A stretch of 64,000 bases of DNA from Shewanella profunda (GCF_023283765.1 NZ_JAKILG010000011.1:44760-108759); one strand, 5' to 3'; shown: positions 18,422-29,084, counted from the first letter of the stretch. Program-made: numbers and translations. Notes: a model not told the origin generated them from the letters alone.

Positions 18422-18449
18422 TTGACTTATCTTTAGAATGGTTTATAGT
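18422..18449 (+). promoter_or_regulatory. Sigma70 promoter of the cold-shock gene
   Basis: TTGACT (18422-18427) and TATAGT (18444-18449) are separated by 16 bases. A start near 18456 gives a leader of roughly 125 bases before the csp ATG, as expected for cold-shock genes whose long untranslated leaders control mRNA stability and translation with temperature. Confidence 0.7.
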
Positions 18450-18581
18450 CTTACTAGCTTGAAGGTTGGGCTTATATTTATGTGTTCAATACGACCAGTT
18501 CGTCCTGTAAACATAAGTAATACCGGCATTTTCCAGCTCCACCGCCGTTAAGGCTTTAATTTTATTTACAGGATTTATATT

Positions 18582-18791
18582 ATGTCTCAAGTTACTGGTG
18601 TTGTTAAGTGGTTCAATTCTGATAAAGGTTTCGGATTCATTGAGCAAGAATCAGGTCCAGATGTATTCGTACATTTCCGTGCGATCAACTCTGACGGTTT
18701 CAAAACTCTTGACGAAGGTCAAAAAGTGTCTTTCACTGTGACTCAAGGTCAAAAAGGTCCACAAGCTGAAAACGTAACCATCATTGGTTAA
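18582..18791 (+). CDS. Cold-shock protein (CspA family)
   Basis: A 69-residue single cold-shock domain. The RNP1 motif K-G-F-G-F-I-E (about 15-21) and RNP2 motif V-F-V-H-F (about 30-34) bind single-stranded RNA or DNA. It acts as an RNA chaperone. The AGGA ribosome binding site (18570-18573) is eight bases before the ATG. The long leader starting at about 18456 contains TGTAAA/TTTACA complementary ends, which may form the temperature-sensitive structure. A strong terminator follows. Which paralogue it corresponds to (cspA, cspD or cspG) cannot be decided here. Confidence 0.95.
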   Translation: MSQVTGVVKWFNSDKGFGFIEQESGPDVFVHFRAINSDGFKTLDEGQKVSFTVTQGQKGPQAENVTIIG

Positions 18792-18833
18792 TTTTCAGTG
18801 CAATTAGCCAAGAGCTAATCGCAATGGATTTAA

Positions 18834-18864
18834 AGAGCTGTGGTCTATACCATAGCTCTTTTTG
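18834..18864 (+). terminator. Terminator of the cold-shock gene
   Basis: An 11-bp stem AGAGCTGTGGT/ACCATAGCTCT (one G-U pair) with loop CTAT, followed by five T residues. Confidence 0.85.
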
Positions 18865-19289
18865 TTTGTACTAAATTTATGAATTTCTAATTAATTCCTC
18901 CCTGTTTCCTTGACCAACTCACATTCGTGCTCTAGTTCTAATTTGCCTTACTTTCGATCCCTCCAAGGCAAGCCATACCCAGTATAATATTTTCAATTTT
19001 AGTGTATATACGCGCCATGGCTTGTGGATATTACTGTATCAGTACTCGGGGCTGTTGATCTTTCGAGAGAGATTTTTAAACAGTTTGAAAGCATTTTAAT
19101 CCAGCGTTGAAGTCTTTCGATAGATGACTAATTGGATTTAAGAGGTAGGGCGAAGCAGGATGCCAGAGCCGATTATCACTATACCTTCAAACCTTGCAAA
19201 ACCTATGGGTCCGTATATGGCAAGAATGTCATTTATCAAGGAGCCATTAACAACCTTGCCTAAAGTGCTTTCAATTCCCAATGAACAGA
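18865..19289. other. Gene-poor stretch left of the transposase relic
   Basis: No gene is supported. A short open frame from 19160 looks like random coding until its last 20 residues, which belong to the transposase relic. The segment starting near 19049 (GGGCTGTTGATCTTTC) has the look of an insertion-sequence end, but no matching inverted copy is visible to the right, so the element's borders are not defined. Confidence 0.35.
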
Positions 19290-19535
19290 TATTTAGTATG
19301 ATGGGTATTGCCTACGGTCTAGAAAGGTGTTTTTACCCTTTTATTAAAAAAGTTAGCTAGCATTACTGACTTGGAGTGGGTGTTTATTGATGATTTGATT
19401 GTGCGTGCGGGCTCATTAGCAAGGCGGTGGCGCCGTGACATTAGGTTCTTAGTACACAGGTAAGAGCAGGGTGGCTATTCAGCCAGAATCCACTTAGCCG
19501 TTGATAGTGTAGTGGCTTACCCATATATTAGAAGA
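19290..19535 (+). pseudogene. IS5-type transposase relic
   Basis: Translated fragments match the middle of IS5-group transposases. First comes Y-G-L-E-R-C-F-Y-P-F-I-K-K (up to about 19356). Then, in another frame from 19362, comes I-T-D-L-E-W-V-F-I-D-D-L-I-V-R-A-G, the usual D-L-E-W-V-F-I-D-G-S-I-V-R-A-H catalytic segment. After an in-frame stop at 19461-19463 it continues with Q-G-G-Y-S-A-R-I-H-L-A-V-D-S, the usual R-G-G-N-S-T-K-I-H-L-A-V-D-S. At least one frameshift, one stop and loss of both ends make it non-functional. The relic shows an old insertion between csp and rne. Confidence 0.75.
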
Positions 19536-19634
19536 TCTGAGAAACGATATTATATATGTCCTTGCTTGATTGTGTCCCTGAAAGTGTCCAGTCTTAAAAT
19601 AGGCCTAGAAACTGTCGACTGTATCATGCCTAAT

Positions 19635-19668
19635 AAAAAAGCCACTCACCATAGGGAGTGGCTTTTTA
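19635..19668 (-). terminator. Terminator of rne
   Basis: AAAAAAGCCACTC and GAGTGGCTTTTT form a strong stem around CACCATAGG, with a T-run on the minus strand just 30 bases after the rne stop codon. Confidence 0.85.
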
Positions 19669-19699
19669 ATGTTAAATTACTTCTTGCTAAGAACGAGGA

Positions 19700-22600
19700 T
19701 TATGGACGAGCCATATCCGATTCTGCGCTGTTAGCTAGTTTTATTTTAGGTGCCGAGGTTTCTTCGGTCGCCGTATTGTCATACTCGCGTCCTTTGGGTA
19801 CCTCAACCTGCGTTCTCACCTCAACGACAGGTTTAGTCATATCCGACGATACCATAGCCCCAAAACGACTTGTCGTTTTGGGCTTACTAACAACAGTATC
19901 GGTAGCATCAGTCACTTGTGGATTAATACTTGTCACCTCTGTTTGAACCCTTGCTTGTGGTTTTACAATGGCTGCCGGTTTTGTCATTGGTGCAGATGCA
20001 ACTGCTTTAGTTGGTTCTTTAGTGATATCTTGTACAACGGTTGCTTTAACCACTGAGGCGGGTTGTAAAACGACTTGTGGTTCTGTTTTGGCCTCAGCAA
20101 TATGTTCAACCGTCTCTGCTTTGGTTTCTTCGATTTTTGGCTCTGGCACTTGAATTTCAGTAGTTTCAGACACAACAGGAGTGATTGTTGCTTCGGCGAC
20201 CACTTTTTGAACGACAGGTGTTTCTGCCTCAGGAGCGTCTGCAATGGCAATCTTTTCTATTTCTGTAGTAGATACTGGTGCTGTAACTGGAGCGACGTAT
20301 TCCACTACGGCGACAACTTCTGTCACTGCCTGCTCAACTGTTTCTGCTTTTACGGCTTCAACAGTTGGGGCTGAACTTGGACCCGTAACGTGTGTGCTGT
20401 GAGTAACTTCAGTTGGGTACTCTTGATCTGCGCCTAATTCGTCGTTAGGAACGAACTGGGCTGGTGCTGACATACCTTGATCATCTTCATCACGACGACG
20501 ACGTTGGCCAGCAGCGCGAAGATGACGTGGACTACGACGGCTACGACGTTGACCATCTCTTTGTTCGCGTTTTGATTGCTCATCTACATTAGTATTCTCA
20601 TCTTCAGCATTTTCAGCATTTTCAGCTTCGTTATCTTGAGATACGACAACAGGTTCAGCAATTTCTGAAGTGTCTACAGTGACAGTTACAGGTGTTTCCA
20701 CAACATCAACAGAAGCGATCTCTGTTGGTGCTGTTTCAACAGTAGGACCTTCTTCGGCTACCGTTTCTAGCGTAGCTTGAACGGGGATAGCTTCTTTACG
20801 AGGTTGGCGACGAGTTCTCGGTGCTTTGGGTTCTGTAGTCGGTGCTTCGGCAGCTACCTCAGCTTTAGTATCGATAGTTGCCGCGGCGTTAATTGCTGCA
20901 ATTTCCGCGAGTACTTCAGCAGCTTCCTCTGGTGCAATTGGGATCGCGTTATCTGGCGTGTTATGGCCATTATCGATACGGACTTTGCGACGCATATTTC
21001 TACGTTGACGACGTTCGCGCGCAACTTCTTGCTTCGGCGCATCGGCCTCTAGATCAGCAACGACTTCTTTTGGTGCTTGAACACGAGGTTTAACTTCCGC
21101 TTTCGCAGGGCGTTTGACAGAGTCTTCTTTCTCGCGAACTGGACGCTCTTGAGTTGCTACTGCTGCTGGTTCTGCGGTTTTTTTCGCATTGCGGTTACGG
21201 GGTTCACGGTTGCCCTCTTTTGCTTTATCAGCATCTTGATTACTACGAGGGCGACGGGTGTCAGTGCGGCGGTTACGGCGATTTGCATTAGCCGCGTTAG
21301 TGTCTGTGTTTTTGGTTTCAGCCGCTTTTGCTGGTTCAGCTTGCTCACTTGGTGTAAATAAGGCACTTATTGTACTCACTAGTTTGCTAAAGAAACTAGG
21401 TTGTGGTGCTTCAACTTTCACTGTCGGTGATGGTGCTTGTTCCACTTTTTGTGGTGCTGCAAAACCTTTTAATGCAGGAGAAGGTGCTGTCGTACGTTCC
21501 AGTTTGCGTGGCTCGTATAATTTAGCTTCTGGATGTTCAATACGCTTATAGCTCGATTCGCTGATTTCATCGTCACTACGGTGACGGATCACGCGGTAAT
21601 CTGGCGTCATCATATGCGCATCGGGTATCACATACACTTCGACATCGTGACGTTGCTCTGTGATGCGAATGGCTTTACGTTTTTCATTTAACAAGAAAGC
21701 GGCAACATCGACAGGCACAATGGCTTCGATTTGTGAGGTGTTTTCTTTGATGGCTTCTTCTTCCATCAAACGTAGGATCGATAGCGCCAAAGACTCAGTG
21801 CTGCGAATTGTACCTTGGCCATGACAGCGAGGGCAGATATGGGCAGCGGATTCTTCCAAAGATGGACGCAGACGCTGACGCGACATTTCCATTAAACCGA
21901 AACGAGAAATGCGACCTAACTGCACACGGGCGCGGTCGTGGTGAACGGCGTCACGTAAGCGGTTCTCAACTTCGCGTTGATGGCGCACAGGCGTCATATC
22001 GATAAAGTCGATAACCACTAAGCCACCTAAGTCGCGTAGACGTAATTGACGAGCAATTTCATCGGCGGCTTCAAGGTTGGTATTTAATGCGGTCTCTTCG
22101 ATATCACCGCCTTTAGTGGCACGGGCCGAGTTGATATCGATAGAAGTTAAGGCTTCCGTTGGGTCGATAACAATCGAACCGCCAGATGGCAGACGTACTT
22201 CGCGTTGGAAGGCGGATTCTATTTGTGACTCAATTTGGAAGTGGGTGAATAACGGCACTTCGGCTTCATAGAGTTTTACGCGCTCAACGAAATCAGGACG
22301 AACTAAGGAAATATGCTGCTTAGCTTCTTCATAAATACGGGGGTGATCAATCAATATTTCGCCTACATCACGGCGTAAATAGTCACGGATTGCACGCACA
22401 ATGACATTGCTTTCTTGGTGAATTAAGAAAGGAGAGCCTTTGGTTTGTGCTGCTTCGGTGATTGCTGCCCAGTGGTGTTGTAGAACTTTTAAGTCCCACT
22501 TTAACTCGGCAGATTCTTTGCCTACACCCGCGGTACGGACGATAAGGCCCATGCCTGCTGGCACTTCTAGATCGGCCATTGCTTCTTTTAATTCAGTGCG

Positions 22601-23041
22601 CTCATCTCCCTCAATGCGGCGAGAAATTCCGCCTGCACGTGGGTTGTTTGGCATTAGCACTAAATATGAGCCCGCTAGGCTGATGAATGTGGTTAAGGCT
22701 GCGCCTTTATTACCACGTTCTTCTTTGTCAATTTGAACAATAACTTCTTGTCCTTCACTGACTACTTCTTTGATGTTTGGGCGACCTTGGAAGGAATAAC
22801 CCTTAGGGAAATACTCTCTGGCGATTTCTTTTAAGGGCAAAAAGCCATGACGATCGGCGCCATAGTCGACGAAAGCTGCTTCTAAAGACGGCTCTACGCG
22901 GGTAATTTTACCTTTGTAAATATTGGATTTTTTTTGCTCGTGACCTGGACTTTCAATATCGAGATCATACAGTTGTTGCCCATCAACAAGGGCAACTCGC
23001 AACTCTTCTGATTGAGTTGCATTGATTAACATACGTTTCAT
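19700..23041 (-). CDS. rne: Ribonuclease E
   Basis: A protein of about 1113 residues that initiates mRNA decay and processes rRNA and tRNA precursors at the inner membrane. The N-terminal half is nearly collinear with E. coli RNase E: S1 domain (about 35-120), 5' sensor, DNase I-like catalytic segment ([14 protein letters not shown]) and zinc link C-P-R-C-H-G-Q-G-T (about 403-411). The C-terminal half (from about 540) is the low-complexity degradosome scaffold, with Arg-rich RNA-binding segments and long Ala/Glu/Thr/Val stretches. I chose [10 protein letters not shown] at 23041 as start, the universal family N-terminus; the frame is open 25 codons further upstream. The 5' untranslated region is long, as in E. 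coli where it mediates autoregulation. Confidence 0.96.
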   Translation of the reverse strand: MKRMLINATQSEELRVALVDGQQLYDLDIESPGHEQKKSNIYKGKITRVEPSLEAAFVDYGADRHGFLPLKEIAREYFPKGYSFQGRPNIKEVVSEGQEVIVQIDKEERGNKGAALTTFISLAGSYLVLMPNNPRAGGISRRIEGDERTELKEAMADLEVPAGMGLIVRTAGVGKESAELKWDLKVLQHHWAAITEAAQTKGSPFLIHQESNVIVRAIRDYLRRDVGEILIDHPRIYEEAKQHISLVRPDFVERVKLYEAEVPLFTHFQIESQIESAFQREVRLPSGGSIVIDPTEALTSIDINSARATKGGDIEETALNTNLEAADEIARQLRLRDLGGLVVIDFIDMTPVRHQREVENRLRDAVHHDRARVQLGRISRFGLMEMSRQRLRPSLEESAAHICPRCHGQGTIRSTESLALSILRLMEEEAIKENTSQIEAIVPVDVAAFLLNEKRKAIRITEQRHDVEVYVIPDAHMMTPDYRVIRHRSDDEISESSYKRIEHPEAKLYEPRKLERTTAPSPALKGFAAPQKVEQAPSPTVKVEAPQPSFFSKLVSTISALFTPSEQAEPAKAAETKNTDTNAANANRRNRRTDTRRPRSNQDADKAKEGNREPRNRNAKKTAEPAAVATQERPVREKEDSVKRPAKAEVKPRVQAPKEVVADLEADAPKQEVARERRQRRNMRRKVRIDNGHNTPDNAIPIAPEEAAEVLAEIAAINAAATIDTKAEVAAEAPTTEPKAPRTRRQPRKEAIPVQATLETVAEEGPTVETAPTEIASVDVVETPVTVTVDTSEIAEPVVVSQDNEAENAENAEDENTNVDEQSKREQRDGQRRSRRSPRHLRAAGQRRRRDEDDQGMSAPAQFVPNDELGADQEYPTEVTHSTHVTGPSSAPTVEAVKAETVEQAVTEVVAVVEYVAPVTAPVSTTEIEKIAIADAPEAETPVVQKVVAEATITPVVSETTEIQVPEPKIEETKAETVEHIAEAKTEPQVVLQPASVVKATVVQDITKEPTKAVASAPMTKPAAIVKPQARVQTEVTSINPQVTDATDTVVSKPKTTSRFGAMVSSDMTKPVVEVRTQVEVPKGREYDNTATEETSAPKIKLANSAESDMARP

Positions 23042-23633
23042 GATGACGTCATTCTTCTTTAAATAGAGGTCATCAAACATCACGTTTCGCTGCATTACGG
23101 GCCTAGCAGTGGTCAACTGAGCCTCACGGCTAGTGGCTAGGCAAGGTGCGCATTACTGTTAGACGCAGTCGCTGCGTGTCGCATCCTATTTATGGCTTAT
23201 TTTTTAATGATTACAAAAACAAGGAATTCGTTGTAAAACATCAACCAACCCCATAAATTCTTTAGTTTCGTTCCGGTAATGCCCAAGTCGAATCGGTTTG
23301 TCTGACGACAAGTTAAAATATTCTTCGAAATCTGGGAGAAAAGCTTCTAGAAAACCCTATAAAAATAAGGTGACTTTCTCGATTTAATCGTAAAAACGCA
23401 TTTGTGGTATTTTTACTCAATATACGATTTGCAAATCAATGAGTTGCTATCAAGAAAATGTTTTTTTATTCGAGAAACTTTCCGCTTGGGACAGGGACCT
23501 TGTGAACACTTTATTCACTGCTTATCCCTAATCGCTGGTGAAATATAGCAATAATCAAAAAATTCAGCAATGGAAAGGCACAATTCTTCTTAGTTGTTGT
23601 ACAATGGCGGCCGTTATAATCAGATGGCGCATC
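23042..23633. other. rne-rluC divergent control region
   Basis: Nearly 600 bases without a gene, AT-rich in the middle. In E. coli the same divergent interval carries the rne promoters and the long rne leader that RNase E cuts to control its own level; a similar role is inferred here. The rluC promoter is at the right end. I could not place the rne promoter with confidence. Confidence 0.5.
23594..23620 (+). promoter_or_regulatory. Probable rluC promoter
   Basis: A perfect TATAAT (23615-23620) is preceded by TTGTTG (23594-23599), 15 bases apart. It lies 13 bases upstream of the chosen rluC ATG at 23634, so the leader would be very short. Confidence 0.5.
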
Positions 23634-24596
23634 ATGAATACAGTATCTACCCCACAGCAACAGGTTCAGTTGATCACTATTGATGAAGATCACTTCGAAC
23701 AGCGTATAGACAACTTCCTCATAACTGCTCTTAAGGGCGTTCCGAAAAGTATGATCTACCGTATCGTCCGTAAGGGCGAGGTACGAGTGAATAAGAAACG
23801 GATTAAACCTGAGTATAAATTGCAGATGGGTGACATAGTGCGTATTCCGCCTGTCAGAGTGGCAGAGCCAGATAACCGCACCGCGCCGTCGGCCAACTTA
23901 AGTAAAGTCTCCCAGCTTGAAGATCGTATTCTCCATGAAGACAATCATCTAATTGTACTTAATAAACCTGCGGGGATTGCCGTGCATGGTGGCAGTGGCG
24001 TCGATTACGGTGTGATTGAAGCCTTACGTTCACTGCGTCCTCAACAAAAGTTTTTAGAGCTAGTGCATCGTCTTGATAAAGATACGTCAGGTGTCTTATT
24101 GGTTGCAAAAAAGCGCAGTGCACTCAAGCATCTGCATGATCAGCTTCGATATAAAAAGATGCAGAAAGACTATTTGGCCTTAGTTAAAGGTGAATGGTCT
24201 GCTCAAGATAAAGCTGTTAAACAGCCTTTATTGAAAATCACCCTCAAATCCGGTGAGCGCATTGTGCGTATTAATGCGGAAGGTAAACCTTCAGAAACGC
24301 GCTTTAAAATTATGCAGCGTTACCAAGGTTGTACTTTAGTGAAGGCGAGTCCTGTTACTGGACGTACTCACCAAATTCGGGTGCATTGCCAATTTGCCGG
24401 TCATCCTATCGCCTGTGATGATAAGTACAGCGAGCAAGGGTTTGACGATAGTATGCGTTCATTAGGCTTAACTCGACTCTTTTTACATGCCGCTGAATTG
24501 ATGTTTATTCATCCAGAAAATGATGAAGTGATGCGAGTTTCTGCACCTTTAGATGATAATTTGTCGCAATTACTCGATAAGTTAAAGCGTGTGTAA
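23634..24596 (+). CDS. rluC: 23S rRNA pseudouridine synthase RluC
   Basis: A protein of about 320 residues that makes pseudouridine at positions 955, 2504 and 2580 of 23S rRNA. It has an N-terminal S4 RNA-binding domain (about 20-80, with R-K-G-E-V-R-V-N-K-K-R) and a catalytic domain with H-R-L-D-K-D-T-S-G at about 144-152, whose Asp is the nucleophile. The C-terminal motif G-R-T-H-Q-I-R-V-H is also present. I chose the ATG at 23634 (MNTVSTPQQQ); the frame extends to 23538 but the promoter lies inside that extension. It is divergent from rne, as in E. coli. Confidence 0.95.
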   Translation: MNTVSTPQQQVQLITIDEDHFEQRIDNFLITALKGVPKSMIYRIVRKGEVRVNKKRIKPEYKLQMGDIVRIPPVRVAEPDNRTAPSANLSKVSQLEDRILHEDNHLIVLNKPAGIAVHGGSGVDYGVIEALRSLRPQQKFLELVHRLDKDTSGVLLVAKKRSALKHLHDQLRYKKMQKDYLALVKGEWSAQDKAVKQPLLKITLKSGERIVRINAEGKPSETRFKIMQRYQGCTLVKASPVTGRTHQIRVHCQFAGHPIACDDKYSEQGFDDSMRSLGLTRLFLHAAELMFIHPENDEVMRVSAPLDDNLSQLLDKLKRV

Positions 24597-24619
24597 TCGA
24601 GGGGGGATAGGTTTCAAGG

Positions 24620-25336
24620 ATGAAAATAAAGCAATATGACTTAGTCATTTTTGATTGGGATGGCACCCTGATGGACTCCATCGGTAAAATCATCGTTTGT
24701 ATCGAAAATATGGCTAGGGCATTGCAGTTACCTACCCCAACCGAAAGCGAGATTCGTGATGTTATTGGTCTTTCTATGACCGAGGCGCTGCGAGCTCTGT
24801 TCCCACAAGGGTACAATCTTAGTGCTTCTTCAGCATATTCACAGAGTCAGCCCTCAAACAATGAACCAAATCAAGGCGGGCATGATGAATATCAGCAAAT
24901 GCGCGCCGAGTTTAAAGCACAATATTTGCATTTAGACACCACGCCAACGCCGCTCTTTGCACAAGCCCCCATTTTAATCGATGACCTACATACTCAAGGC
25001 TACCAATTAGCAGTCGCAACAGGTAAGGCCCGTGCAGGTCTTGACCGTGTCTTTGAGCAAACGGGTCTTGGAAGATACTTTGTCGCGTCACGTTGCGCGG
25101 ATGAGGTACGCAGTAAACCCCATCCTGAAATGATCTCAAGCTTGCTTAAGGAATTGAACATCGCACCTAATCGAGCCCTAATGGTGGGCGATTCATTGTT
25201 AGATTTGACTATGGCGGCCAATGCTGGGATTGATAGTGTTGGTGTCACCTATGGCGCTCACAGTGCCGAGAGATTGATGCGGGCGAACCCCATCGCCTTG
25301 ATTGACTCACCTGAACAGTTATTGCAATACGTCTAA
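24620..25336 (+). CDS. HAD-superfamily phosphatase (phosphoglycolate-phosphatase-like)
   Basis: A 238-residue HAD hydrolase. Motif I is F-D-W-D-G-T-L-M-D-S (about 11-20), with the nucleophile Asp and acid/base Asp two residues apart. Motif II is the V-A-T-G-K-A region, and motif IV is M-V-G-D-S-L-L-D-L near 190. The alpha-helical cap between motifs I and II places it with phosphoglycolate-phosphatase-like, subclass I enzymes. A charged insertion rich in Ser/Asn/Gln (about 73-95) is unusual. It follows rluC by 23 bases on the same strand, an arrangement common in Shewanella and Vibrio. The substrate is unknown. Confidence 0.85.
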   Translation: MKIKQYDLVIFDWDGTLMDSIGKIIVCIENMARALQLPTPTESEIRDVIGLSMTEALRALFPQGYNLSASSAYSQSQPSNNEPNQGGHDEYQQMRAEFKAQYLHLDTTPTPLFAQAPILIDDLHTQGYQLAVATGKARAGLDRVFEQTGLGRYFVASRCADEVRSKPHPEMISSLLKELNIAPNRALMVGDSLLDLTMAANAGIDSVGVTYGAHSAERLMRANPIALIDSPEQLLQYV

Positions 25337-25501
25337 ATATTCTATTCATGCTCAGAAGGTGATAAACACAGCTTCGCTTAAGACTTCCCTTTTACCTTTA
25401 TTCGTGGATTATCCTTTAGATGACGCGTATCTGCGACTAGGATTTCTGGATGCTGTTTATCTACTCAATAAACAGGGCGCACTAAGTAAAACCTAAGCGT
25501 A

Positions 25502-26086
25502 CTAAGCGAGAACGTCTACGCCTTGGGTTAACAGCATTTCAGTCAGTAGTATTAGTGGTAAGCCAATCAAGGTATTAGGATCGCGGCCTTCGAGTCGTGT
25601 AAATAGTGATATGCCTAAGCCTTCACTCTTAAAGCTACCTGCACAATAATAGGGTTCTTCCTTCTCGATATAGGCCACAATTTGCGAACGGGTAAGATGA
25701 CGAAAATGTACCGTAAATGGTTCAACTTCGGCGTTAATCGTACCAGTTGCGGCATTATAGAGTGCAAGGCCAGTATAAAAGGTGATTGCTTTGCCTGAGG
25801 CTTGGCTTAGTTGCGCAACAGCATTCTCAAAATGATGGGGTTTACCGATAATTTTGCCATCAATGACCGCAACTTGATCAGAGCCAATGATTAACCCATC
25901 GGGAAATTGCGTTGCCCCCGCGACGGCCTTCGCTTTGGCTAATCGCAGGACTAAGGCGTGAGCCGATTCATTGATCTGTGCCGTTTCGTCAATGTTAGGG
26001 TTATAGCATTTGAAGGGTAAACCGAGCTTTTGCAGTAAAGATTGTCGGTATACAGAAGTCGAAGCTAAGATTAATTGGGTTGGCAT
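25502..26086 (-). CDS. Maf/YceF-family nucleotide pyrophosphatase
   Basis: A protein of about 194 residues with the Maf signature [10 protein letters not shown] at the N-terminus, then I-I-G-S-D-Q-V-A (catalytic Asp region) and [12 protein letters not shown]. Maf proteins hydrolyse non-canonical or modified nucleotides (house-cleaning) and YceF-type members act on m7GTP. I start at ATG 26086 ([10 protein letters not shown]); ATG 26116 is also possible and the frame is open to 26284, but neither has a clear binding site. It is divergent from yceD, as in E. coli (yceF/yceD). Confidence 0.88.
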   Translation of the reverse strand: MPTQLILASTSVYRQSLLQKLGLPFKCYNPNIDETAQINESAHALVLRLAKAKAVAGATQFPDGLIIGSDQVAVIDGKIIGKPHHFENAVAQLSQASGKAITFYTGLALYNAATGTINAEVEPFTVHFRHLTRSQIVAYIEKEEPYYCAGSFKSEGLGISLFTRLEGRDPNTLIGLPLILLTEMLLTQGVDVLA

Positions 26087-26311
26087 AAAAGGAATATCCG
26101 CAAAAGAATGAGTCATATTGTGACCAATCTGCGCTACAGAGTGCAAGAGTTTCGTATTTCGGCGTTTCTTTTCAATGAATGCGGTTATTTTAGATGGCTT
26201 ATGCTTGTATGCCTGCACTAGCTTGGGTAGAATTTTGCTTCCGTTAATTTCAATGTTGGGGCTAGAGAAACGCTTAAGTCGCAAACTGGGACTTAAGTTA
26301 GAAATTTTTCT

Positions 26312-26338
26312 TTGACTCTAGCGTTTTCAAACTATAAT
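26312..26338 (+). promoter_or_regulatory. Promoter of the yceD-rpmF-fab transcript
   Basis: TTGACT (26312-26317) and TATAAT (26333-26338), 15 bases apart, directly upstream of yceD. Good boxes; the spacing is slightly short. Confidence 0.65.
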
Positions 26339-26349
26339 ATGCGCGCCTT

Positions 26350-26874
26350 ATGCAAACAGTAAAGATACCGGTTTCAATTGATCCATTTCGTGCCGCCTCA
26401 AGCCGCCTCGTTTATTATGGGATTGTGCCTGGGCAGTATTTGAAAAGATTAAGTGAGTTATGTGCCGGCGACTGTTCCGATGTGGCAGTGTCGATTGAAT
26501 GTGGCGTGGATTTACAGGGGATAGTCTACCTGAAAGGGAAGGCTGTGACGGAGCTCACTCTGATATGTCAACGTTGCATGACACTATTTACCACTGAGGT
26601 TACGGTCGAGTTTTGCTTCGGTCCATGCCGGACTAAGGCAGAAATCGATGAGCTCCCGGATGCGTATGACCCAATTGAGTGCAATGAAATTGGCGAAGTA
26701 CGTCTGCATCAATTGATCGAAGATGAATTGATAGTCGCTATGCCGATAATCCCAATGCATGAAGCAATTGATTGCACTGTAGGATCTAAAGACATAGTTG
26801 TAGGCGAGATCGAACCCGCTCAAGAGGAGCGTCCAAATCCGTTTGCAGTGTTAGAAAAACTGAAGAGCAAGTAA
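26350..26874 (+). CDS. yceD: YceD family protein (DUF177)
   Basis: A 174-residue protein of the YceD family, needed for normal 23S rRNA accumulation in bacteria and plants. The family C-Q-R-C-M motif lies near residue 77-81 (…L-I-C-Q-R-C-M-T) and a conserved acidic L-I-E-D-E-L segment lies near 123. It starts 11 bases after the TATAAT box, so the transcript would begin almost at the ATG. It is the first gene of a tight block leading through rpmF and plsX into the fab genes, linking ribosome and lipid synthesis as in E. coli. Confidence 0.93.
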   Translation: MQTVKIPVSIDPFRAASSRLVYYGIVPGQYLKRLSELCAGDCSDVAVSIECGVDLQGIVYLKGKAVTELTLICQRCMTLFTTEVTVEFCFGPCRTKAEIDELPDAYDPIECNEIGEVRLHQLIEDELIVAMPIIPMHEAIDCTVGSKDIVVGEIEPAQEERPNPFAVLEKLKSK

Positions 26875-26891
26875 TCTAGGAGACAGGGCCA

Positions 26892-27062
26892 ATGGCTGTA
26901 CAACAGAACAAAAAATCTCGTTCAAAGCGCGGTATGCGCCGTTCACATGACGCACTGAGCACTGCTCAGCTGTCTGTAGACGCTACCAGCGGTGAAATCC
27001 ATATGCGTCACAATGTGACTGCTGATGGTTTCTATCGCGGTAAAAAGGTAATCAACAAGTAA
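26892..27062 (+). CDS. rpmF: Ribosomal protein bL32
   Basis: A 56-residue protein beginning [17 protein letters not shown], the L32 N-terminus, with the conserved H-D-A-L and E-I-H-M-R-H-N-V motifs. It lies 17 bases after yceD, with a ribosome binding site in AGGAGACAGG (26879-26888). It is a structural protein of the large ribosomal subunit. Confidence 0.97.
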
Positions 27063-27077
27063 TTTGTTGGTTTCCTA

Positions 27078-28106
27078 ATGACGAGTCTGACGCTTGCGTT
27101 AGATGCGATGGGTGGTGATCATGGCCCCCACGTCACAGTGCCTGCAGCTTTGCGGGCACTACAATTACATTCTTTTCTTCAGATCATTTTAGTCGGTGAT
27201 AAGACTGAAATTGATGTCTATTTACGTCAAGCAGATCCACTGTTACTTTCCCGTATTGAAGTCATCCATACCGATGAAGTCGTCAGTATGTCCGATAGAC
27301 CTGTACACGCTTTGCGTACACGTAAAAACAGTTCGATGCGTTTGACCATTGAGTTGGTGCGTGACGAACGTGCGCAAGCCTGTGTGAGTGCTGGCAATAC
27401 TGGTGCGCTGATGGCAATGGCAAAAGTGCTATTAAAAACCTTGCCAGGAATTGACCGTCCCGCATTAGTAAGCTGTTTACCCGCTGTGACTCAAAAACCT
27501 GTTTATTTGCTAGATCTTGGGGCTAATATTTCCTGCGATTCAGAGACCTTATTTCAATTCGCCGTTATGGGGTCGGTTTTATGTGAAGCGGTAGATAAAA
27601 AATCGCGTCCAAAGGTTGCCTTGCTCAATGTTGGTGTTGAAGAAATTAAAGGTAATGATCAAGTACAGCAAGCTGCACAGTTACTGCAGCATACAGAACA
27701 AATCAATTACACAGGTTTTATCGAAGGCGATGAAATCTATTCCGGTAACGTAGATGTCATTGTTTGTGATGGTTTTGTGGGTAACATCACGTTGAAAACC
27801 TCTGAAGGCATTGCCAAGTTATTGGTACATCAGTTAAAACGGGGATTAACCCAAGGTTTATTCGTGCGTTTCTTGGCTAAACTTATCGCTCCTCGCATTC
27901 AGGCGGTGCTTAGCCAGATGAACCCCGACCACTATAACGGAGCAAGTCTGTTAGGATTGCGCGGAATAGTTGTAAAAAGCCATGGAAATGCGGATGAAAC
28001 TGCCTATTTACAAGCAATTAGTTTGGCAGTAACTGAAGCTCAACGTCGACTCCCTGAAATGATAAAAGATCGTTTAGAGTCGATTCTTTTAGATATAAAT
28101 AGCTGA
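27078..28106 (+). CDS. plsX: Phosphate acyltransferase PlsX
   Basis: A 342-residue protein that converts acyl-ACP to acyl-phosphate, the first step of PlsX/PlsY phospholipid synthesis. The N-terminal [12 protein letters not shown] motif (about 6-17) is characteristic, as are the A-G-N-T-G-A-L-M segment and V-C-D-G-F-V-G-N (about 229-236). It starts 15 bases after rpmF and is followed 9 bases later by fabH. The tight spacing argues for one operon. Confidence 0.95.
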   Translation: MTSLTLALDAMGGDHGPHVTVPAALRALQLHSFLQIILVGDKTEIDVYLRQADPLLLSRIEVIHTDEVVSMSDRPVHALRTRKNSSMRLTIELVRDERAQACVSAGNTGALMAMAKVLLKTLPGIDRPALVSCLPAVTQKPVYLLDLGANISCDSETLFQFAVMGSVLCEAVDKKSRPKVALLNVGVEEIKGNDQVQQAAQLLQHTEQINYTGFIEGDEIYSGNVDVIVCDGFVGNITLKTSEGIAKLLVHQLKRGLTQGLFVRFLAKLIAPRIQAVLSQMNPDHYNGASLLGLRGIVVKSHGNADETAYLQAISLAVTEAQRRLPEMIKDRLESILLDINS

Positions 28107-28115
28107 TCCCTCCTT

Positions 28116-29075
28116 ATGCATACAAAAATTCTCGGAACTGGTAGTTATCTGCCAGTGCAGGTGCGTAGCAATCAAGATTTGGAAAAAATGGTGGAAACCA
28201 CTGACCAATGGATTGTTGAACGTACTGGTATATCAGAACGCCGCATTGCGGCGTTCGATGAAACCGTTTCAACTATGGGCTATCAAGCGGCATTACAAGC
28301 GCTAGAAATGGCCGGCATAGAAGCATCAGATTTAGACATGATCGTTTGCGGCACTACTAGTGCACCCAATGCTTTTCCGGCTGCGGCCTGTGAAATCCAA
28401 GCCATGCTTGGGGTGCATACCATTCCAGCCTTTGACATCGCTGCGGCGTGTTCAGGCTTTGTCTATGCGTTATCGGTTGCCGACCAATTTGTAAAAACGG
28501 GCGCCGCTAAAAAAGTATTAGTGATTGGTGCCGATGTATTGTCTCGCTTATGTGAGCCAGAAGATCGTACCACAATCATTCTTTTTGGTGATGGTGCTGG
28601 CGCAGTCGTTATCGGTGCGTCTGATGAACCTGGGATCATTTCGACCCATATTTACGCAGATGGTCGTCAAGGCGATTTGCTGAAATGTGCCTTCCCACCA
28701 CGCAAGGGAGAAACTTCCGAAGCGGTTGGGTTTATGACCATGAAAGGCAATGATGTCTTTAAAGTGGCCGTGACTCAGTTATCCCATGTTGTGACTGAAA
28801 CCTTACGTATTAACAATATTGATAAGTCAGACATCGATTGGTTAGTACCGCATCAAGCCAACTTCCGTATTATTAATGCCACAGCTAAAAAACTCGATAT
28901 GAGTTTAGATAAAGTGGTGTTGACTCTTGCTAAACACGGTAATACTTCAGCGGCTTCAGTGCCAATTGCACTCGATGAAGCCGTGCGTGATGGCCGTATT
29001 CAACGTGGGCAATTGTTGTTACTTGAAGCCTTTGGCGCTGGATTTGCGTGGGGCAGTGCATTAGTACGTTTCTAA
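28116..29075 (+). CDS. fabH: 3-oxoacyl-ACP synthase III (FabH)
   Basis: A 319-residue condensing enzyme that starts fatty-acid synthesis from acetyl-CoA and malonyl-ACP. The catalytic triad is visible: C112 in A-A-C-S-G-F, His in P-H-Q-A-N-F (near 246) and Asn in H-G-N-T-S-A-A-S (near 276). The length fits E. coli FabH (317). It is followed by an 84-base gap holding a hairpin before fabD. Confidence 0.96.
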   Translation: MHTKILGTGSYLPVQVRSNQDLEKMVETTDQWIVERTGISERRIAAFDETVSTMGYQAALQALEMAGIEASDLDMIVCGTTSAPNAFPAAACEIQAMLGVHTIPAFDIAAACSGFVYALSVADQFVKTGAAKKVLVIGADVLSRLCEPEDRTTIILFGDGAGAVVIGASDEPGIISTHIYADGRQGDLLKCAFPPRKGETSEAVGFMTMKGNDVFKVAVTQLSHVVTETLRINNIDKSDIDWLVPHQANFRIINATAKKLDMSLDKVVLTLAKHGNTSAASVPIALDEAVRDGRIQRGQLLLLEAFGAGFAWGSALVRF

Positions 29076-29084
29076 GCTTTTTTT

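Noticed and set aside
19160..19360. 66-codon frame as a new small protein
   Set aside because: Its C-terminal part matches the IS5-type transposase relic and its N-terminal part has no recognisable pattern; it is treated as part of the decayed element.
20075..21551. Several plus-strand frames opposite the C-terminal part of rne
   Set aside because: They are shadows of the low-complexity scaffold of RNase E, rich in residues such as Cys and Phe that come from reading Glu/Ala/Lys codons backwards.
25302..25496. 64-codon frame overlapping the HAD phosphatase 3' end
   Set aside because: It starts inside the HAD gene, has no ribosome binding site, and shows no recognisable motif.
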